Below, in pieces: positions 1-12,562 of a DNA stretch of 32,542 bases. The notes below the pieces were generated by a model, which was not told where the DNA came from, did no database searches, and was given only the letters and a program-made list of their open reading frames with translations. A program made the position numbers and the translations under genes. The number at the start of each line of letters is the position of its first letter. Position 1 is the stretch's first letter. Origin of the DNA: Nitrosovibrio sp. Nv4 (GTDB lineage: Bacteria; Pseudomonadota; Gammaproteobacteria; Burkholderiales; SG8-39); contig CAMDRF010000033.1 of the NCBI GenBank assembly GCA_945906765.1, positions 1 through 32,542 of the forward strand. The letters are read 5' to 3'.

Positions 1-10
1 CATGCCGCCA

Positions 11-1153
11 TCAACCCTGCTTGGCCGCTGCCTTTGCAGGCGCGGCCGGCTGGCCGATCTTGGAGTTGGACACGTAGTTGTCGTAGGTGTGCTCGGCGAC
101 GCGGAACCAGAGGAACTGCTCGTCGCGGAACTTCTTCCAGTCCGAATATACGCGCTTGAAGTGGGGGCTCTTGGCCTCGAACTCGGCGTACGTCTCGTAG
201 GCTGCCTTCTCGCAGGCCTCGAGTACCGCACGCGAGAACGGCCGGAGTTGGGTGCCCGCCGCCACCAGCCTGCGCAGCGCCGCCGGGTTCAGCGCGTCGT
301 ACTTGGCCGGCATCCAGAGCGCCGCCTCGTTGCACGCCACCTGCAGCGCCGATTGGAACTGCTTCGGCAGCTCGGCCCACTTCTTTTCGTTGACCAGGCA
401 GTGCGTCATCGGACCGCCTTCCCACCATCCCGGGTAATAGTAGTACTTGGCGACCTTGTTGAGGCCGAGCTTCTCGTCGTCGTAGGGCCCGACCCATTCG
501 GCCGCGTCGATGGTGCCTTTTTCCAGCGCAGGATAGATGTCCGGGGCCGCCAGTTGCGTCGGCACCACGCCGAGCTTTGCCAGAATCACGCCGGTCATGC
601 CGCCGATGCGGAACTTGACGCCCTTCAGGTCGGCGACCGTCTTGATCTCCTTGCGCCAGAAGCCGCCCATCTGGCAGCCGGTGTTGCCGGCCATCATCGC
701 GATGCAGCCATAGTCCTTGAAGAGCGGCGCCATCGCCTCGGCGCCGCCGCCGTGCAGCCACCAGGCCGCCTGCTGGCGCGCGTTGCCGCCGAAAGCGACG
801 GCGGTGCCAAAACCGAATGCCGGGTCCTTGCCAAAGTAGTAGTACGACGCCGTATGGCCGCACTCTACGGTGCCCGCCTGTACCGCGTCGAGCACCTGCA
901 GCCCGGGCACGATTTCGCCCGCCGCGAAGCCGCGGATCTGGAACTTGCCGTCGGTGATCTCGCCGACCCGGCGGCAAATCAGTTCAACACCGCCAAAAAG
1001 CGTATCCAGGCTCTTGGGCCAGCTGGCCGCCATGCGCCAGTTGACGGTCGGCTGCGACGAGACTACGGTCGGCGCCTGCCCGAATACCGGCGCCGCAACG
1101 CTCCCGACTGCCAGGCCCGCCGCGGCTTTCTTGAGAAATGATCTGCGCTTCAT
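11..1153 (-). CDS. TRAP transporter substrate-binding protein (DctP family), Tat-type signal
   Basis: 380-aa ORF starting MKRRSFLKKAAAGLAVGSVAAPVFGQ (twin-arginine-like signal); WRMAASWPKSLDTLFGG...AAEWVGPYDDEKLGL is typical of DctP proteins. Confidence 0.85.
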   Translation of the reverse strand: MKRRSFLKKAAAGLAVGSVAAPVFGQAPTVVSSQPTVNWRMAASWPKSLDTLFGGVELICRRVGEITDGKFQIRGFAAGEIVPGLQVLDAVQAGTVECGHTASYYYFGKDPAFGFGTAVAFGGNARQQAAWWLHGGGAEAMAPLFKDYGCIAMMAGNTGCQMGGFWRKEIKTVADLKGVKFRIGGMTGVILAKLGVVPTQLAAPDIYPALEKGTIDAAEWVGPYDDEKLGLNKVAKYYYYPGWWEGGPMTHCLVNEKKWAELPKQFQSALQVACNEAALWMPAKYDALNPAALRRLVAAGTQLRPFSRAVLEACEKAAYETYAEFEAKSPHFKRVYSDWKKFRDEQFLWFRVAEHTYDNYVSNSKIGQPAAPAKAAAKQG

Positions 1154-1220
1154 ATATCCCCTCCTCCTCGTTGATTCGATCGGTGGACCTGCGAGTGCAG
1201 TCCGGACGGCGATTCTAGCC

Positions 1221-2075
1221 TCAATTCAGGCGCGCGCAGCGCAGGGTCAGGTCCACCATTTTCGCCCTGACCTCGTCCTGGTCCGCGGCATCGGGCTCGC
1301 GCTGCAGGTACTCGGCCAGGTCCTGGAGCGCCGGGCGCCAGCATTCCAGGCGCTGGTAGACGAGGCCCCGGTCGCGCAGCTCGACGGCCGACTCCGGCGC
1401 CACGACGACCATCCGGTTCAGCACCGCGAGCAGCCGCTCAGGCTGGTCCTTCTCGCGGTAGACCCCCTTGAGATTGCGCAGCAGACGCGCGAGTATTTGC
1501 CGGTTGTTGGCCGGCTCGAGGAACTGGTCGAGCGGCAACTCGGCGACCGGGACACCGCCCAGTGCCTCGCGCGGTATGACCCGTTTCAGCCGCTCCCGGA
1601 GCTCGGCCTCCGGCTGCGGCACGCCGCCGGAAAACGGATCCAGCATCAGCGTGCCGCCCCGCAGCGGCAACCGCACCAGGAAGTGGCCTGGGAAAGAGAC
1701 GCCCTCGAAGGGCAAACCGATGCGCCGGCCAATCTCCATGTAGAGGATAGAGAGCGTGATCGGTATTCCGGTGCGGCGATCGATGACTTCGTTCAGGTAG
1801 GAGTTGCGCGGATCGTAGTAGTCGTCGGTATTGCCGCCGAATCCCAGATCGTCGAACAGAAATTCATTGAGCGCGATGATCCGGTCTTCGATGAGCGCCT
1901 GTGGCGCGAAGCGCGCGCGAAGACGCGTGGCGAAGCGCTCGAGCTCACCGACATAGCCCTCGATGTCCAGCCCGGGGTAGGCATCCTGCGCGATCTGCAG
2001 GCAGGCCCTTGCCAGTTCGATCCTGTCGTCCTGCCGCGTGACGAGTTCCACGAACGGGTCGAGCCCGGCGCTCAA
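1221..2075 (-). CDS. SirB1/YchA-like transglutaminase-core and TPR protein
   Basis: [67 protein letters not shown] is diagnostic; TTG start at 2075 overlaps the murJ stop; the 533-aa track ORF over-extends into murJ. Confidence 0.85.
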   Translation of the reverse strand: MSAGLDPFVELVTRQDDRIELARACLQIAQDAYPGLDIEGYVGELERFATRLRARFAPQALIEDRIIALNEFLFDDLGFGGNTDDYYDPRNSYLNEVIDRRTGIPITLSILYMEIGRRIGLPFEGVSFPGHFLVRLPLRGGTLMLDPFSGGVPQPEAELRERLKRVIPREALGGVPVAELPLDQFLEPANNRQILARLLRNLKGVYREKDQPERLLAVLNRMVVVAPESAVELRDRGLVYQRLECWRPALQDLAEYLQREPDAADQDEVRAKMVDLTLRCARLN

Positions 2076-3622
2076 TCGGCACCTCCGATGACGAATTGGC
2101 GCAGGCGGAATCCCAGCAGCAGCAGGCAGGCGCCGTAGACCGCGCTCCCCAGCAGCACCAGGCCCGCGAGCATGCCCACTTTCCATTGCCAGCCCGCCGC
2201 CAGCCAGGCCGACGCGGGACCCATCGCAATGACCAGCGCCGCCGCCATTGCGACAACCGACACGCCGACTTTGAGGGTGAAGGCCAGCCACCCCGGCTGC
2301 GGATCGTAAATACCCTGTTTGAGCAGGTACCGATAGAGCAGCGCGGCGTTCAAGCAGGCGCCGAGGCCGATCGCGAGCGCGAGGCCTGCATGCTTGAGCG
2401 GACCGATGAACGCGAGGTTCATGAGCTGCGTCGCGGCAAGCGTGACCAGGCCGATCTTCACCGGCGTCACCACGTTCTGCCGCGCATAGAAGCCGGGCGC
2501 GAGGATTTTCACCAGGATCATGCCGACCAGCCCGAGGCTGTAGGCGACCAGCGCCTCGCGCGTCATCCAGGCATCCTGCGCACTGAATTGTCCGTAGTGG
2601 AACAGCGTCGCGATCAGCGGCATCGCGAGTACCGCCAGCGCCGCCGCCGCCGGCAACGCCAGCAGCAGGGTCACGCGCAACCCCCAATCGAGGAGCCGGC
2701 TGTATTCCGCCGACGCGCCGCCGGCATGGTGTTTCGCCAAGCTGGGCAGAAGAATTGTGCCAAGGGCCGCCCCGAGCACGCCCGCCGGAAATTCCATCAG
2801 GCGGTCGGCGTAATACAGCCACGAGACGCTGCCGGTGACGAGGAACGATGCAAAGATGGTGTTGATCAGCAGCGATATCTGGCTCACCGACACCCCGAAC
2901 ACCGCGGGCGCCATCAGTTTGAGCACGCGCGCGACGCCCGGATGCTTCAGGTCGAAGCGCCAGCGCGGCAGCATGCCGATCTTCCAGAGAAACGGCACTT
3001 GCAGCGCGAGCTGCAGCAGGCCGCCAATGAACACCGCCCAGGCGAGTACCAGCACCGGCGGATCGAAGCGCTCGGCGAAGAACGCGGCGCCGACGATGAA
3101 TGAAACATTCAGCAGCACCGGCGTGAACGCCGGCACCGCGAAGCGGCTCCAGGTATTCAGGACGCCCGCGGCCAGCGCCACCAGCGAGATGAAGAGGATG
3201 TAGGGAAAGGTGATGCGCAGCATCGCCACCGTCAGCTCGAACTTGCCGGGCTCCGCGGCAAAGCCCGGCGCCGATACATAAACAACCAGCGGCGCCAGGG
3301 CCATCCCCAACGCGGTTGCCGCCAACAGCGCGAGGAACAGTGCCGTGGAGACGCAGTCCACCAGTGCCCGCGTATCTTCGGCGCCGGCTTTTCCTTCGTT
3401 GCGGTTGCGCACCTCGGCCAGGATCGGCACGAAAGCCTGCGAAAATGCCCCTTCGGCGAACAGGCGCCGCATCAGGTTGGGGATGCGCAAGGCCACGAAA
3501 AAAGCATCGGTCGCAAGCCCTGCGCCAAACAGCCGGGCAATGAAAGAATCCCGCACGAAGCCCAGCACCCGGGAAAGCAGGGTCATGCTGCTTACGGTAG
3601 CCAGGGTACGCAGGAGGTTCAT
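2072..3622 (-). CDS. murJ: Lipid II flippase MurJ (MviN)
   Basis: [66 protein letters not shown]; polytopic membrane protein. Confidence 0.95.
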   Translation of the reverse strand: MNLLRTLATVSSMTLLSRVLGFVRDSFIARLFGAGLATDAFFVALRIPNLMRRLFAEGAFSQAFVPILAEVRNRNEGKAGAEDTRALVDCVSTALFLALLAATALGMALAPLVVYVSAPGFAAEPGKFELTVAMLRITFPYILFISLVALAAGVLNTWSRFAVPAFTPVLLNVSFIVGAAFFAERFDPPVLVLAWAVFIGGLLQLALQVPFLWKIGMLPRWRFDLKHPGVARVLKLMAPAVFGVSVSQISLLINTIFASFLVTGSVSWLYYADRLMEFPAGVLGAALGTILLPSLAKHHAGGASAEYSRLLDWGLRVTLLLALPAAAALAVLAMPLIATLFHYGQFSAQDAWMTREALVAYSLGLVGMILVKILAPGFYARQNVVTPVKIGLVTLAATQLMNLAFIGPLKHAGLALAIGLGACLNAALLYRYLLKQGIYDPQPGWLAFTLKVGVSVVAMAAALVIAMGPASAWLAAGWQWKVGMLAGLVLLGSAVYGACLLLLGFRLRQFVIGGAD

Positions 3623-3660
3623 GCTAGAATCCGCGCCTTTTTCGAAGCTGGAACAAACAC

Positions 3661-3924
3661 ATGGCAAACATCAAATCGGCCCGCAAGCGGGCGCGCCAGG
3701 CAGTCGGGCTGCGCAGCCGCAACATGAGCCTGCGCACCACCGCGCGCAGCGCGATCAAGGAAGTGAAGAAAGCCATCGCCGCGGGCGACAAGAAAGCCGC
3801 CGCCGCCGCGCTGGTAAAGTCGCAGTCGGTCATCGACCGCGTCGCAGCCAAGGGCGTCGTGCACCGCAACGCCGCCGCGCGCCAGAAGAGCCGCCTCGCC
3901 CACGCCATCAAGGCGATGGCCTAG
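3661..3924 (+). CDS. rpsT: 30S ribosomal protein S20
   Basis: [39 protein letters not shown]...[24 protein letters not shown]. Confidence 0.97.
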   Translation: MANIKSARKRARQAVGLRSRNMSLRTTARSAIKEVKKAIAAGDKKAAAAALVKSQSVIDRVAAKGVVHRNAAARQKSRLAHAIKAMA

Positions 3925-3950
3925 TACAGAAAACAGGGTCCCTCCCCCAT

Positions 3951-4307
3951 TCAATCAGTATCACCGGCGCGCAGCACCTTGGCGAGCTCGGTCCGGCCGG
4001 CGACGCGCCCGTCACGCGTCTTGAGTTCATTTTCCTCGGCGAAGCCGAGCAGGAAGCGGTAAGCCATCGGCTCGATTTCCTCGAGCCGGATGTCCACCAC
4101 CACGCAGCGCACCCCCGAGGCGGTCACCGGATGAACGTAAGGGGAGTACTGCATGCGATGGTCGCCGCCAAACGCGGACATCACGCCGCACAGACGCTCG
4201 GCCCAGTCGCTCGGCCGGAACGGCTTGCCGTCCAGCGTCACCCCCTGAATGACGAACTCGACGACGGCGGCGTCGGCTGCCGTTCCTCCGCGCATGGCCT
4301 CGAGCAT
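3951..4307 (-). CDS. DUF3579 domain protein
   Basis: FVIQGVTLDGKPFRPSDWAERLCGVMSAFGGDHRMQYSPYVHPV; start may be the internal Met at 4295. Confidence 0.8.
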   Translation of the reverse strand: MLEAMRGGTAADAAVVEFVIQGVTLDGKPFRPSDWAERLCGVMSAFGGDHRMQYSPYVHPVTASGVRCVVVDIRLEEIEPMAYRFLLGFAEENELKTRDGRVAGRTELAKVLRAGDTD

Positions 4308-4328
4308 GCGGAATTATACTGACCCCGC

Positions 4329-6311
4329 ATGTCCAAACCCCTCAGCCGGATCCTGGTTATCGAAGACGAGCCGCTTCCCCTGCGCGAGATCGTCAAGGGC
4401 CTGAACGCGGCCGCGCGATCGCTCGACAACCCCCTGGGCATCACCTTCAGCGGCGTCGCCACCGCCCGGGAGGCGCTCGCCGCGATCGAGGCCGGCGGCG
4501 ACATCCAGGCCGTGCTGGTGGATGACAAGCTGTACTCGCTCGCCGAGGGAAAGAAGAACAGCGGCAGGAAGAGGCTGCAGATGTCGGCGCTCGAACTGGT
4601 GCGGCGGATCACACGCTTTCGCCCGGAGCTCGATGTCTACATCCTGATCGCGCAGGAGAAGGAAGACGACGTCGTCGACGCCCTGTTCACCGAGGCGGTG
4701 GACGGCTACTTCTACCGCGAGGAGCGCGACTACCGCGGCATCTACCGCATCCTCAACGCGCAGATCCAGGAAAAAGCGCGCACCCCCTTCACCGACCAGC
4801 TCAAGACCTACGTCTGGATGGCCAAGGACCAGTGGCACACACCGGGCCATTCCTCCGGCGAGTCGCTGCGCGGCAGTCCCTGGGTGAACGATTTCTACGA
4901 ATTCATGGGCGACCACGTGTTCGATGCCGACCTGTCGGTGTCGGTGCCGATGCTCGATTCGCTGATGGAGCCGAGGGGCGTGATTGCGCAAGCGCAGCAG
5001 ATGGCGGCCAAGGCCTTCGGCGCGCGGCGCACCTTTTTCGCCACCAACGGCACCTCGACCGCCAACAAGGTGATCTTCCAGACGCTGCTCGCGCCGGGCG
5101 AGAAGCTGCTGCTCGATCGCAATTGCCACAAGAGCGTGCATCACGGTGTGGTGCTCTCCGGCGCGCACCCGGTTTATCTGGATTCGGCGTTGAACAGGAA
5201 GTACGGGCTGTATGGCCCTGTTCCGAAGAAAACGCTGTTGCGGGAAATTCAAAAACATCCCGACGCACAGGCGTTGATCCTGACCTCCTGCACCTACGAC
5301 GGCCTGCGCTACGACCTCGCGCCCATCGTCGAGGCCGCGCACGCAAGAGGGATCAAAGTCATCGTCGACGAGGCCTGGTACGGCTTCGCGCGCTTCCATC
5401 CGGAATTCCGGCCCACCGCGCTCGAAGCCGGCGCGGACTACGCGACGCAGTCCACGCACAAGGTGCTGTCGGCGTTCTCGCAGGCCTCGATGATCCACGT
5501 CAACGATCCGGACTTCAGGGAACACCTGTTCCGCGAGAACTTCAACATGCACACTTCCACCTCGCCGCAATACAGCCTGATCGCGAGCCTGGACATTGCC
5601 CGCAAACAAGCGACGATGGAGGGCTACAAGCTGCTCTCGCGCACCATCGCGCTCGCCAAGGAATTGCGCCAGCAGATCAATTCCACCGGCGTGTTCCGCG
5701 TGCTGGAGCTGGCCGACCTGCTGCCCGACGAGGTGCGGCGTGACGGCATCCGCCTGGACATCACCAAGGTGACCGTGGATGTGTCGGGCTGCGGCTATAC
5801 CGTGGACGACCTGCAGAAGGAGCTTTTCGACCGCTACAACATCCAGATCGAGAAGAGCACCTTCAACACCATCACCCTGTTGCTCACCATCGGCACCACG
5901 CGCTCCAAGGTTTCGCGCCTGTACGACGCGCTGATGCGCATCTCGCGCGAGAAGCGCGCGCCGCGCCGCCTGGTGCGCGCACCCGAGATCCCCGCGCTCA
6001 CCAGGTTGCGCTACCTGCCGCGCGACGCCTATTACTGCGGCGGCGAGCTCCTTCCCGTGTTCGACGACAAGGAACGCGTCAACCGCAAACTGGCGCACCG
6101 CGTCTGCGCCGACGGCATCGTGCCCTACCCGCCCGGCATCCCGGTGCTGGTCCCCGGGCAGCTCATCACGCCCAAAATCAGCGAGTACCTCGCCAACCTG
6201 CTGCGCTCGCAGAAGCGCACCGAATTGCACGGCATCGTCCACGAGGGCTACCAGCCCTGCGTGCGGGTGCTCAAGCCCAAGGAAGAACGCGGCCTGAAAC
6301 GAATTGGCTGA
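4329..6311 (+). CDS. PLP-dependent Orn/Lys/Arg decarboxylase with N-terminal receiver-like wing domain
   Basis: TQSTHKVLSAFSQASMIHV PLP-lysine motif, WHTPGHSSGESLRGSPWVNDFYEFMG, GIVPYPPGIPVLVPGQ; N-terminus RILVIEDEP...VLVDDK. Confidence 0.93.
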   Translation: MSKPLSRILVIEDEPLPLREIVKGLNAAARSLDNPLGITFSGVATAREALAAIEAGGDIQAVLVDDKLYSLAEGKKNSGRKRLQMSALELVRRITRFRPELDVYILIAQEKEDDVVDALFTEAVDGYFYREERDYRGIYRILNAQIQEKARTPFTDQLKTYVWMAKDQWHTPGHSSGESLRGSPWVNDFYEFMGDHVFDADLSVSVPMLDSLMEPRGVIAQAQQMAAKAFGARRTFFATNGTSTANKVIFQTLLAPGEKLLLDRNCHKSVHHGVVLSGAHPVYLDSALNRKYGLYGPVPKKTLLREIQKHPDAQALILTSCTYDGLRYDLAPIVEAAHARGIKVIVDEAWYGFARFHPEFRPTALEAGADYATQSTHKVLSAFSQASMIHVNDPDFREHLFRENFNMHTSTSPQYSLIASLDIARKQATMEGYKLLSRTIALAKELRQQINSTGVFRVLELADLLPDEVRRDGIRLDITKVTVDVSGCGYTVDDLQKELFDRYNIQIEKSTFNTITLLLTIGTTRSKVSRLYDALMRISREKRAPRRLVRAPEIPALTRLRYLPRDAYYCGGELLPVFDDKERVNRKLAHRVCADGIVPYPPGIPVLVPGQLITPKISEYLANLLRSQKRTELHGIVHEGYQPCVRVLKPKEERGLKRIG

Positions 6312-6368
6312 AAATCAGGGACAGACCACGTTTTCTCGGTTCGAAAACGTGGTCTGTCCCTGATTTTC
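6310..6368. repeat. Perfect inverted repeat, 26-bp arms, 7-nt loop (copy 1 of dispersed palindrome)
   Basis: GAAAATCAGGGACAGACCACGTTTTC / tcggttc / GAAAACGTGGTCTGTCCCTGATTTTC read directly. Confidence 0.97.
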
Positions 6369-6385
6369 CTGATACGATTCTTGAG

Positions 6386-6414
6386 ACGGCGGCATCGGCC
6401 GCCGTTTTTCTTTT
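6386..6414 (+). terminator. Terminator-like hairpin with T-rich tail directly upstream of argD
   Basis: ACGGCGGC-atcg-GCCGCCGT, then TTTTCTTTT, then GGAGACGCCCATG. Confidence 0.75.
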
Positions 6415-6424
6415 GGAGACGCCC

Positions 6425-7630
6425 ATGAGCCATGTCATGAACACGTACGCCCGCCAGCCGGTCGCGTTCGTGCGCGGCCAGGGCGTGTGGCTCTACGACG
6501 AGTCGGGCAAGAAGTATCTCGATGCGCTCTCCGGCATCGCGGTCAACACGCTGGGCCACAATCACCCGCGGCTGGTGCGCGCGCTCACGGAACAGATCGG
6601 GCGCATCATCCACAGTTCCAACCTGTTTCAGATGCCGCTGCAGGAGCAGGCGGCCGACCGGATCGCGCAAATCACCGGCCTGGACGAGGTGTTCTTCTGC
6701 AACTCCGGGCTGGAGGCCGGCGAGGCCTCCATCAAGGTCGCGCGCAAGTACGGCCACGACCGCGGCATCGCGGAGCCCGCGATCATCGTTATGGAGAAGG
6801 CTTTCCATGGCCGCTCGCTCGCGACGCTTTCGGCCACCGCCAGCCGCAAGGTCCAGGCGGGCTTCGAGCCGCTGGTGCAGGGTTTCGTGCGCGTGCCGTT
6901 AAACGACCTCGACGCCGTGCGCCAGGTCGCCGCGCACAACAAGAACGTGGTGGCGGTGTTCGTCGAGCCCATCCAGGGCGAAGGCGGCATCAACGTTTCG
7001 CGCCTGGACTACCTGAAGGGCCTGAAGGAGGTCTGCGACCAGAACAAATGGCTGTTCATGTCCGACGAAATTCAATGCGGCCTGGGGCGTACCGGCAAGT
7101 GGTTCGTCTACCAGCACGCCGGCATCCTGCCGGATGTGGTGCCGCTCGCCAAAGGCCTGGCCGGCGGCGTGCCGGTGGGCGCCTGCGTGGTCGGCGGACG
7201 GGCGAAGGGCGTGTTCAAGCCCGGCAATCACGGCTCGACCTTCGGCGGCAATCAGCTGGCGATGTGCGGCGTGATAACCACGCTCGATACGATGCAAGAG
7301 GAAGGGCTGCTCGAAAACGCGGCGCAATGCGGCGCGGCGATGCTCGCGGGACTGAGCGCGTCGCTCGGCGGCTTGCCCGGCGTGGTCCAGATTCGCGGCA
7401 TGGGCCTGATGATCGGCATCGAGCTCGACCGGCCCTGCGGCGAATTGGTGAAGATGGGCCTGGACGCCGGACTGGTGTTCAACGTCACCGCCGACAACGT
7501 TATCCGCCTGCTGCCGGCGCTGGTGATCAGCGCGGCCGAAAGCCGCGAGGTGATCGAGCGGCTGGTGCCGCTGGTGAAGGAGTTCCTCGCGCGGAGCGCG
7601 TCGCAGCCCAAGCTCGCTGCGGCGCGCTGA
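6425..7630 (+). CDS. argD: Acetylornithine aminotransferase family (class III PLP aminotransferase)
   Basis: LDALSGIAVNTLGHNHPRLVRAL, FFCNSGLEAGEASIKVARKYG, EPIQGEGGI, GSTFGGNQLA; sits next to argF. Confidence 0.9.
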   Translation: MSHVMNTYARQPVAFVRGQGVWLYDESGKKYLDALSGIAVNTLGHNHPRLVRALTEQIGRIIHSSNLFQMPLQEQAADRIAQITGLDEVFFCNSGLEAGEASIKVARKYGHDRGIAEPAIIVMEKAFHGRSLATLSATASRKVQAGFEPLVQGFVRVPLNDLDAVRQVAAHNKNVVAVFVEPIQGEGGINVSRLDYLKGLKEVCDQNKWLFMSDEIQCGLGRTGKWFVYQHAGILPDVVPLAKGLAGGVPVGACVVGGRAKGVFKPGNHGSTFGGNQLAMCGVITTLDTMQEEGLLENAAQCGAAMLAGLSASLGGLPGVVQIRGMGLMIGIELDRPCGELVKMGLDAGLVFNVTADNVIRLLPALVISAAESREVIERLVPLVKEFLARSASQPKLAAAR

Positions 7631-7649
7631 GGCACCGGAGCCGGCCGCC

Positions 7650-10642
<2,993 letters not shown>

Positions 10643-10653
10643 GAAAGACCGGC

Positions 10654-11139
10654 GTGCCGTCGTTCGACATCGTCTCGCAGGTGGACCGCCAGGAAGTAAA
10701 AAACGCGGTCGACCAGGCGAACAAGGAAGTCACCAACCGTTTCGACTTCAAGGGCTCCGACGCCAGAATCGAACTGGCCGAACTGGTGCTCACGGTTTTC
10801 GCCGACGATGAATTCAAGCTCGGCCAGGTGCTGGATGTGCTGCGCGGCCGCATGGCCAAGCGCAACATCGACGTGCGCTGCATCGAACTCGGCGCGGTGG
10901 AGAAGATCTCCGGCGATAAGCTGAAGCAGCCGGTGACCGTCAAGGTCGGCGTGCCGCAGGACAAGGCCAAGCAGATTCAGAAACTGGTGAAAGATGCAAA
11001 ACTGAAAGTGGCCGCGTCGATTCAGGGCGACGCGATTCGCATTTCGGGAGCGAAGAAAGACGACCTGCAGGCCGCCATCCAGCTGGTGCGCGCTTCGGTC
11101 ACCGACCTGCCGCTGCAGTTCACCAACTTCAGGGACTAA
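10654..11139 (+). CDS. yajQ: YajQ family cyclic-di-GMP-binding protein
   Basis: [44 protein letters not shown] start. Confidence 0.95.
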   Translation: MPSFDIVSQVDRQEVKNAVDQANKEVTNRFDFKGSDARIELAELVLTVFADDEFKLGQVLDVLRGRMAKRNIDVRCIELGAVEKISGDKLKQPVTVKVGVPQDKAKQIQKLVKDAKLKVAASIQGDAIRISGAKKDDLQAAIQLVRASVTDLPLQFTNFRD

Positions 11140-11215
11140 AGGAAAAACAGGGACAGACCACGTTTTCCACGGTATGGCTGAATGGCGGAAAACGTGGTCT
11201 GTCCCTGTTTTTCCT
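11140..11215. repeat. Perfect inverted repeat, 29-bp arms, 18-nt loop (copy 2 of dispersed palindrome)
   Basis: AGGAAAAACAGGGACAGACCACGTTTTCC / acggtatggctgaatggc / exact reverse complement. Confidence 0.97.
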
Positions 11216-11924
11216 ACCCCCTCCCGAGTCCTTCCGTCCAGCGGTCGTAGATCCGGTCGGCGATCTTGTGCAGCGCGTCGACCCGCGCTTCGAGGTTTTT
11301 CTCCATTTTCGCGGGCGTCTGCACGCCCGGACTCGCCGCCGACTCGCGGATCTCGTCCGCGCCGCCCCGGCACCAGTTGCGGATCAGGTCCCCGGTCATC
11401 TCGACGTGGCACTGCATGCCCAGATGCCTGCCGGTGGCGAATGCCTGGTTGGCGCAGTGCGCGTTGCCGAGCACGCGCGTCGCGCCCGGCGGAATGCTGA
11501 ACGTTTCCCCGTGCCAGTGAAACGACTCGAAGGCCGTGACCGGCGCGAACCACTCGCGCGCGACGTTGTTGTCGGCGACCTTGACCTGGCCCCAGCCGAT
11601 CTCCTTCACGCGCGTGCGCGTCACCTCCCCGCCCAGCGCCTTCGACATCAGCTGTCCGCCGAGGCAGTGGCCCAGCGTGGGCACGTCCTTGCGAACAGCC
11701 TCGCGCACCAGTTCGACCATCGGCTTGATCCAGGGCAGCTCGTCGTTGACGCTCATCGGCCCTCCCATGAACACGAACCCCGAGAACTTGCGTACATCCT
11801 TGGGAACCTTGCGTCCTTCGTCGAGGGCAAAGAGTTTCCAGGGAATCGCGCGGCGCTCGAGGTAGGTGGCAAAATAAGCCGGACCTTCACTGCGCGCGTG
11901 CCTGAATATGGCGACCGGTTTCAT
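11214..11924 (-). CDS. Class I glutamine amidotransferase-like protein
   Basis: GFVFMGGPMSVNDELPW, PTLGHCLGGQLMSKALGG (Cys nucleophile), GMQCHVEMT. Confidence 0.88.
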   Translation of the reverse strand: MKPVAIFRHARSEGPAYFATYLERRAIPWKLFALDEGRKVPKDVRKFSGFVFMGGPMSVNDELPWIKPMVELVREAVRKDVPTLGHCLGGQLMSKALGGEVTRTRVKEIGWGQVKVADNNVAREWFAPVTAFESFHWHGETFSIPPGATRVLGNAHCANQAFATGRHLGMQCHVEMTGDLIRNWCRGGADEIRESAASPGVQTPAKMEKNLEARVDALHKIADRIYDRWTEGLGRG

Positions 11925-12558
11925 GCTGCGACATTCTATTGCGGTTGTTGCGCTGCTGGCGTGCTCTCCGGCCGCGGCAACCGACGTCGCCCTGATCGGC
12001 ACTTTCGAATCCAAGGCCGCGATTTTGTCGATCGACGCGGGCGCACCCAAGACGGTGAAAGTGGGGCAGAGCTTCGCCGGCATCACGCTGATCGCCGTGG
12101 AAAAGGACCGCGCGACGGTGGAGATCGACGGCAAACGCCGCGTGCTGCAGCGCGGCCAGACCTACAGCAGCGGCGGCGCAGGCTCGGGCGCCCAGAGTGT
12201 GACGCTGTCGGCCGGGGCGGGCGGGCATTTCATGGCCGAGGGCCAGATCAACGGCGGCGCCATCCGTTTCCTCGTCGACACGGGCGCCTCTGCGGTCGCG
12301 ATTCCCGCCAGCGAGGCGAACCGGCTGCGCATCGACTACCGCAAAGGCCGGCGCGGCACCAGCCAGACGGCCGGCGGACCGACCGAGGTGTACATCGTCC
12401 GGCTCGACAGCATTCGCGTCGGCGGCATCGAACTGCAGAACATCGATGCAATCGTGATCGAGCGGGGCCTGGAGATATCCCTGCTCGGCAACACCTTCCT
12501 GAACCGCATGGACATCCGGCAGGACGGCCGGACGATGACCCTCACGCGCCGCTTCTAG
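11923..12558 (+). CDS. Retropepsin-like clan AA aspartic protease, exported
   Basis: FLVDTGASAVAIPASEANRL active-site motif, LLGNTFLNRMDI; N-terminal signal MLRHSIAVVALLACSPAAA; alternative start at 11908. Confidence 0.85.
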   Translation: MLRHSIAVVALLACSPAAATDVALIGTFESKAAILSIDAGAPKTVKVGQSFAGITLIAVEKDRATVEIDGKRRVLQRGQTYSSGGAGSGAQSVTLSAGAGGHFMAEGQINGGAIRFLVDTGASAVAIPASEANRLRIDYRKGRRGTSQTAGGPTEVYIVRLDSIRVGGIELQNIDAIVIERGLEISLLGNTFLNRMDIRQDGRTMTLTRRF

Positions 12559-12562
12559 GGAA

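Noticed and set aside
2-1141. 379-aa plus-strand ORF opposite the TRAP binding protein
   Set aside because: Shadow ORF; arginine-rich composition, and the opposite strand has a clear family match and signal peptide.
1221-2822. 533-aa ORF extending SirB1-like protein upstream
   Set aside because: N-terminal part is out-of-frame murJ; the real start is TTG at 2075.
3925-3950. AAAACAGGGTCCCTCCCCC after rpsT as a third copy of the palindrome
   Set aside because: Shares only a few bases (AAAACAGGG) and has no second arm; not palindromic beyond AGGGTCCCT.
4314-6242. 642-aa ORF antisense to the decarboxylase
   Set aside because: Shadow ORF caused by high GC3; Arg/His/Val/Gly-rich low-complexity translation with no recognisable motif, while the plus strand encodes a well-conserved enzyme.
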